Source: Oscillospiraceae bacterium (lineage in GTDB: Bacteria > Bacillota > Clostridia > Oscillospirales > Acutalibacteraceae). From it: a DNA stretch of 64,000 nucleotides. Positions 61,423-64,000 of this stretch are shown piece after piece. The stretch covers positions 1 through 64,000 of the forward strand of contig JAIRXU010000025.1 in the NCBI GenBank assembly GCA_031268095.1. The letters run 5' to 3'. The notes under the pieces were generated by a model. That model was not told the origin of the DNA, did not search any database, and saw nothing but the letters and a program-made list of their open reading frames with translations. A program made the translations under genes and the position numbers. Every line of letters starts with the position of its first letter. The stretch's first letter is position 1.

Positions 61423-61507
61423 GTGCCTCCTTCCTTGCGCCGTCCGGCATCCCCGCAGAAAACCGTTGACTTTTCCGGGGATCCTGTGGTATAGTTGTGG
61501 TATCGTC

Positions 61508-62446
61508 ATGCTGGAGACGTCAGGAAAAGGAGGAAGCAGGGCTTTGATGGAATCGGGTTCCCGCGCCGTCGCTTTGGGAACGTTCGACGGGCTGCACTTG
61601 GCGCACCAGGCGGTTCTGCGCGCCGCGCGGCAGTTCGAGGGGCTGACCCCCGCCGTGCTGCTGTTCGATACCCACCCCCTGGCCTGCCTCGGCGGTGAGG
61701 CCCCGCCCGGGCTCCTGACCGGCGCTGCCCGGGACCGCTGCCTGCGGGAGCGGGGCCTGGAACTGCTGTCCGTTTCTTTCGCGCGGCTGAAGGATCTGCC
61801 TCCCGCGCGGTTTTTCGAAGACATCCTGGTCGGCGAGCTGCGCGCGGGGGCGCTGTGCTGCGGCTACCACTTCCGCTGCGGGCGCGGCGCGGCCGGGGAC
61901 GCGTCGATGCTGGCCGAGTTCTGCGCGGCCCGGGGCATGGGGCTGCTGGTGGTCCCCCGCATGGATTATCAGGACGAACCCATCAGCTCGTCCCGCATCC
62001 GTCAGGCGCTGGCGGACGGACGGGCGCGGGACGCCGCCGCCATGCTGGGGCGGCCTTTCGGCTACGCGCTGCCCGTGGTCCAGGGGGACCGGCTGGGCCG
62101 GACGCTGGGCGCGCCGACCCTCAACCAGATTTTCCCGCCGGAACTGGTGGTGCCCCGTTTCGGCGTCTATGTTTCCCAGGCGCGGACGGGCGGCGCCTGG
62201 CGGCCCTCGGTCACCAACATTGGCCGCCGTCCGTCGTTCGCCTCCGCCCAGCTGCGCAGCGAAACCCACATCCTGGATTTCGACGGCGATCTCTACGGCC
62301 ATGAGATCCCTGTGCGGCTGCTTGCCTACCTGCGGCCGGAGCGGCCTTTTGCGGACCTCCAGGACCTGGCGGCGCAGATCGCCAGGGACAGGGACGGCGC
62401 GGCGCGGTATTTCGCGGACAATCACGGAAAACTTGACTGTAAATAA
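61508..62446 (+). CDS. ribF: Bifunctional riboflavin kinase/FAD synthetase
   Basis: AVALGTFDGLHLAHQAVL, EPISSSRIRQALADG, GRTLGAPTLNQIFP, RFGVYVSQ..., VTNIGRRPSF, ETHILDFDGDLYG. Confidence 0.93.
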   Translation: MLETSGKGGSRALMESGSRAVALGTFDGLHLAHQAVLRAARQFEGLTPAVLLFDTHPLACLGGEAPPGLLTGAARDRCLRERGLELLSVSFARLKDLPPARFFEDILVGELRAGALCCGYHFRCGRGAAGDASMLAEFCAARGMGLLVVPRMDYQDEPISSSRIRQALADGRARDAAAMLGRPFGYALPVVQGDRLGRTLGAPTLNQIFPPELVVPRFGVYVSQARTGGAWRPSVTNIGRRPSFASAQLRSETHILDFDGDLYGHEIPVRLLAYLRPERPFADLQDLAAQIARDRDGAARYFADNHGKLDCK

Positions 62447-62516
62447 AACCGTGTCAACCCGGGAGAAGGAGGCGCAATCTGCCCCGTCTCCCGGGTTCGC
62501 TGTGTCTGCCGCCGCT

Positions 62517-63404
62517 TTATTCGTCCGGCTCACGTGCCGTTTCCGTCAGGCCCAGCGCCCGGGAAACGGCGTCCACCGTCGCTTCGTCGCCCGCCACCTC
62601 CACGCTGTCCGCCCCGCCCTCCTCCGGGCGCAGGGCAATGGTCAGCACGGGCGCTTCGTCTGGCGGCGGTTCCGTCAGCTCCGTGCATGCGCAGGCTTCG
62701 CGGGGTCCGGCCGCCGGTTCCCCTTCGTCTATTTCCGGCGCGCCGGCTGTCCGCGCGCTCTCTTCCCCCGGGCGCCGGTTCGGTTCGGCCGGTCCTTCGC
62801 TCAGGCGCGGCAGCGCTTTCCCCGCCTCGCCCGGAACGCGGGGCTTCGCCTTGGGGATATGGGTGAAGATCGCTTCGATTTCCGCCAGCGCCTGGCTTTC
62901 CGTCGGCGGGAGCGCTCCCGCCGGGGCGGCCTCCTCCTCTTCCAGCAATAGGGAAGAGACCGGAAATCTGGCGATATACGAAGAAACAACCGGTTCGGCC
63001 GACGCGGGGGCGGGCAGCGGCACGATCGGCTGGATGGGCGCGGGGGCGGGCAGCGTCGTGACGGGCGCGTTTGGCGGGTCTGGCGGACAGGTGGGACCGA
63101 AGGGTCCCCAGGGTCCGCAGGATCCCCAGGGACCGCAGGATCCGCAGGATCCGCAGCAGGGTCCCCAGGGAACCATCCCCCAGGGGCCGCAGTCGTCTCC
63201 CCAGCCAAAGGGACCGCCGCCGTTGCCGCCGTTGTTGTTATTGTTGTTGTTGCTGACAACGACAGAGCCGCCGCGGCCAAACCGTATGTAACTGCCGGAA
63301 TGGGATCCCGGTCCGAACCCGCCGCCCCAAGGGCCGCCCGGCCAGCCGGCAGATCCGCAGCGCGGACAAGCCCCTCCCAATCCGCCGCCGCAATTGCAAG
63401 GCAT
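62517..63404 (-). CDS. Gly/Cys/Trp-Pro-rich N-terminal protein with acidic C-terminus, unknown function
   Basis: MPCNCGGGLGGACPRCGSAGWPGGPWGGGFG...VVVSNNNNNNNGGNGGG...CGSCGPWGSCGPWGPFGPTCPPDPP. Confidence 0.65.
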   Translation of the reverse strand: MPCNCGGGLGGACPRCGSAGWPGGPWGGGFGPGSHSGSYIRFGRGGSVVVSNNNNNNNGGNGGGPFGWGDDCGPWGMVPWGPCCGSCGSCGPWGSCGPWGPFGPTCPPDPPNAPVTTLPAPAPIQPIVPLPAPASAEPVVSSYIARFPVSSLLLEEEEAAPAGALPPTESQALAEIEAIFTHIPKAKPRVPGEAGKALPRLSEGPAEPNRRPGEESARTAGAPEIDEGEPAAGPREACACTELTEPPPDEAPVLTIALRPEEGGADSVEVAGDEATVDAVSRALGLTETAREPDE

Positions 63405-63481
63405 GCCATCCTCTCCTTTTTTATTATAATTTAACTGTTCTATTGGCATCATATGCGCGGCTGAAAAATAGGTGCGCGCCG

Positions 63482-64000
63482 TCAGTTTCTGGTTCCGCAG
63501 GGGGCCAGCGCGGTATAAACGGGAGACAGTTTGTCGCACAGCAGCGCAACAAAATCCGGCGGGCTGTGGCGGCGCAGCCGGCCGTCCCCGCCCAGGGGGA
63601 GGCGCAGGGAACAGACTGCCGCGCCGCCTTCGTTGGCCCAAAGCAGAGAGGCTTGGTGCAAGCGGGCGCTGCGGAGCATGGCGGCGCTGCCGGAGCCCGG
63701 CAGCCGCGCGCGTTCATGCAGGCGTTCCAGATCCAGGGTTCCCTCGCTTTCCACTTGCAGCACGGCGGAGCGCGGCCGCGAAACGCTGCTGGCCCGCTCC
63801 GCCCGGGCGCGGCGGCCAAAGACGGGCGAGCGCAGGGCGACGCGGATGTCCCCGCCGTCGGTATGCAGCGCGGCGTTGCAGATCATGTTCAACAGCAGCC
63901 AGCTCAGTTCCTGCGGCGCGGCCGCGGCGGGGAATTCCTGCGCCGGCGGGTCAAAAAGGACGGAGCGGCCCAGGGGACTCAGCACCAAGTCGCAGGCGCA
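63482..64000 (-). CDS. Histidine-kinase-type HATPase C-terminal fragment (continues beyond window)
   Basis: ELSWLLLNMICNAALHTDGGDIRVAL (N-box-like) ... ASLLWANEGGAAVCSLRLPLGG (G-box-like). Confidence 0.55.
   Translation of the reverse strand, partial: CACDLVLSPLGRSVLFDPPAQEFPAAAAPQELSWLLLNMICNAALHTDGGDIRVALRSPVFGRRARAERASSVSRPRSAVLQVESEGTLDLERLHERARLPGSGSAAMLRSARLHQASLLWANEGGAAVCSLRLPLGGDGRLRRHSPPDFVALLCDKLSPVYTALAPCGTRN

Overview
GC-rich Firmicutes/Clostridia-type chromosomal window (SigG, AbrB/SpoVT-like regulator, sigma-A promoters, rimP-nusA-ylxR-ylxQ-infB-rbfA housekeeping operon). It has three parts. (1) An accessory island at about 0-8.9 kb next to a tRNA-Arg(CCT): an IS5-like transposase start at the window edge, a tyrosine recombinase, and a 5-kb cassette bounded by a perfect 41-bp inverted repeat whose left copy overlaps the recombinase stop codon. 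The cassette holds a NodU/TobZ-type carbamoyltransferase and, in convergent orientation, a PD-(D/E)XK-like nuclease plus STAND NTPase split at an A6 tract. It looks like an invertible either/or switch and is the strongest candidate for an undescribed system. (2) A housekeeping core at about 10-30.6 kb, with unusual genes embedded in the nusA-infB operon (UroD-like, an exported protein, GH5 glycosidase, zinc-ribbon membrane protein). (3) A 27-kb type VII secretion-like locus at about 30.9-57.7 kb: an EssC-like FtsK/FHA ATPase, a YukD-like protein, three small WXG100 proteins, two WXG-fusion effector candidates (one with CHAP), two PP2C phosphatases, an FHA protein, shuffled TPR lipoproteins and three Ser/Thr kinases with different sensor domains (solute-binding-like; TPR+DUF6273-like; PASTA+InlB-like repeat). 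All calls come from reading the sequence and the ORF track; no database searches were run.
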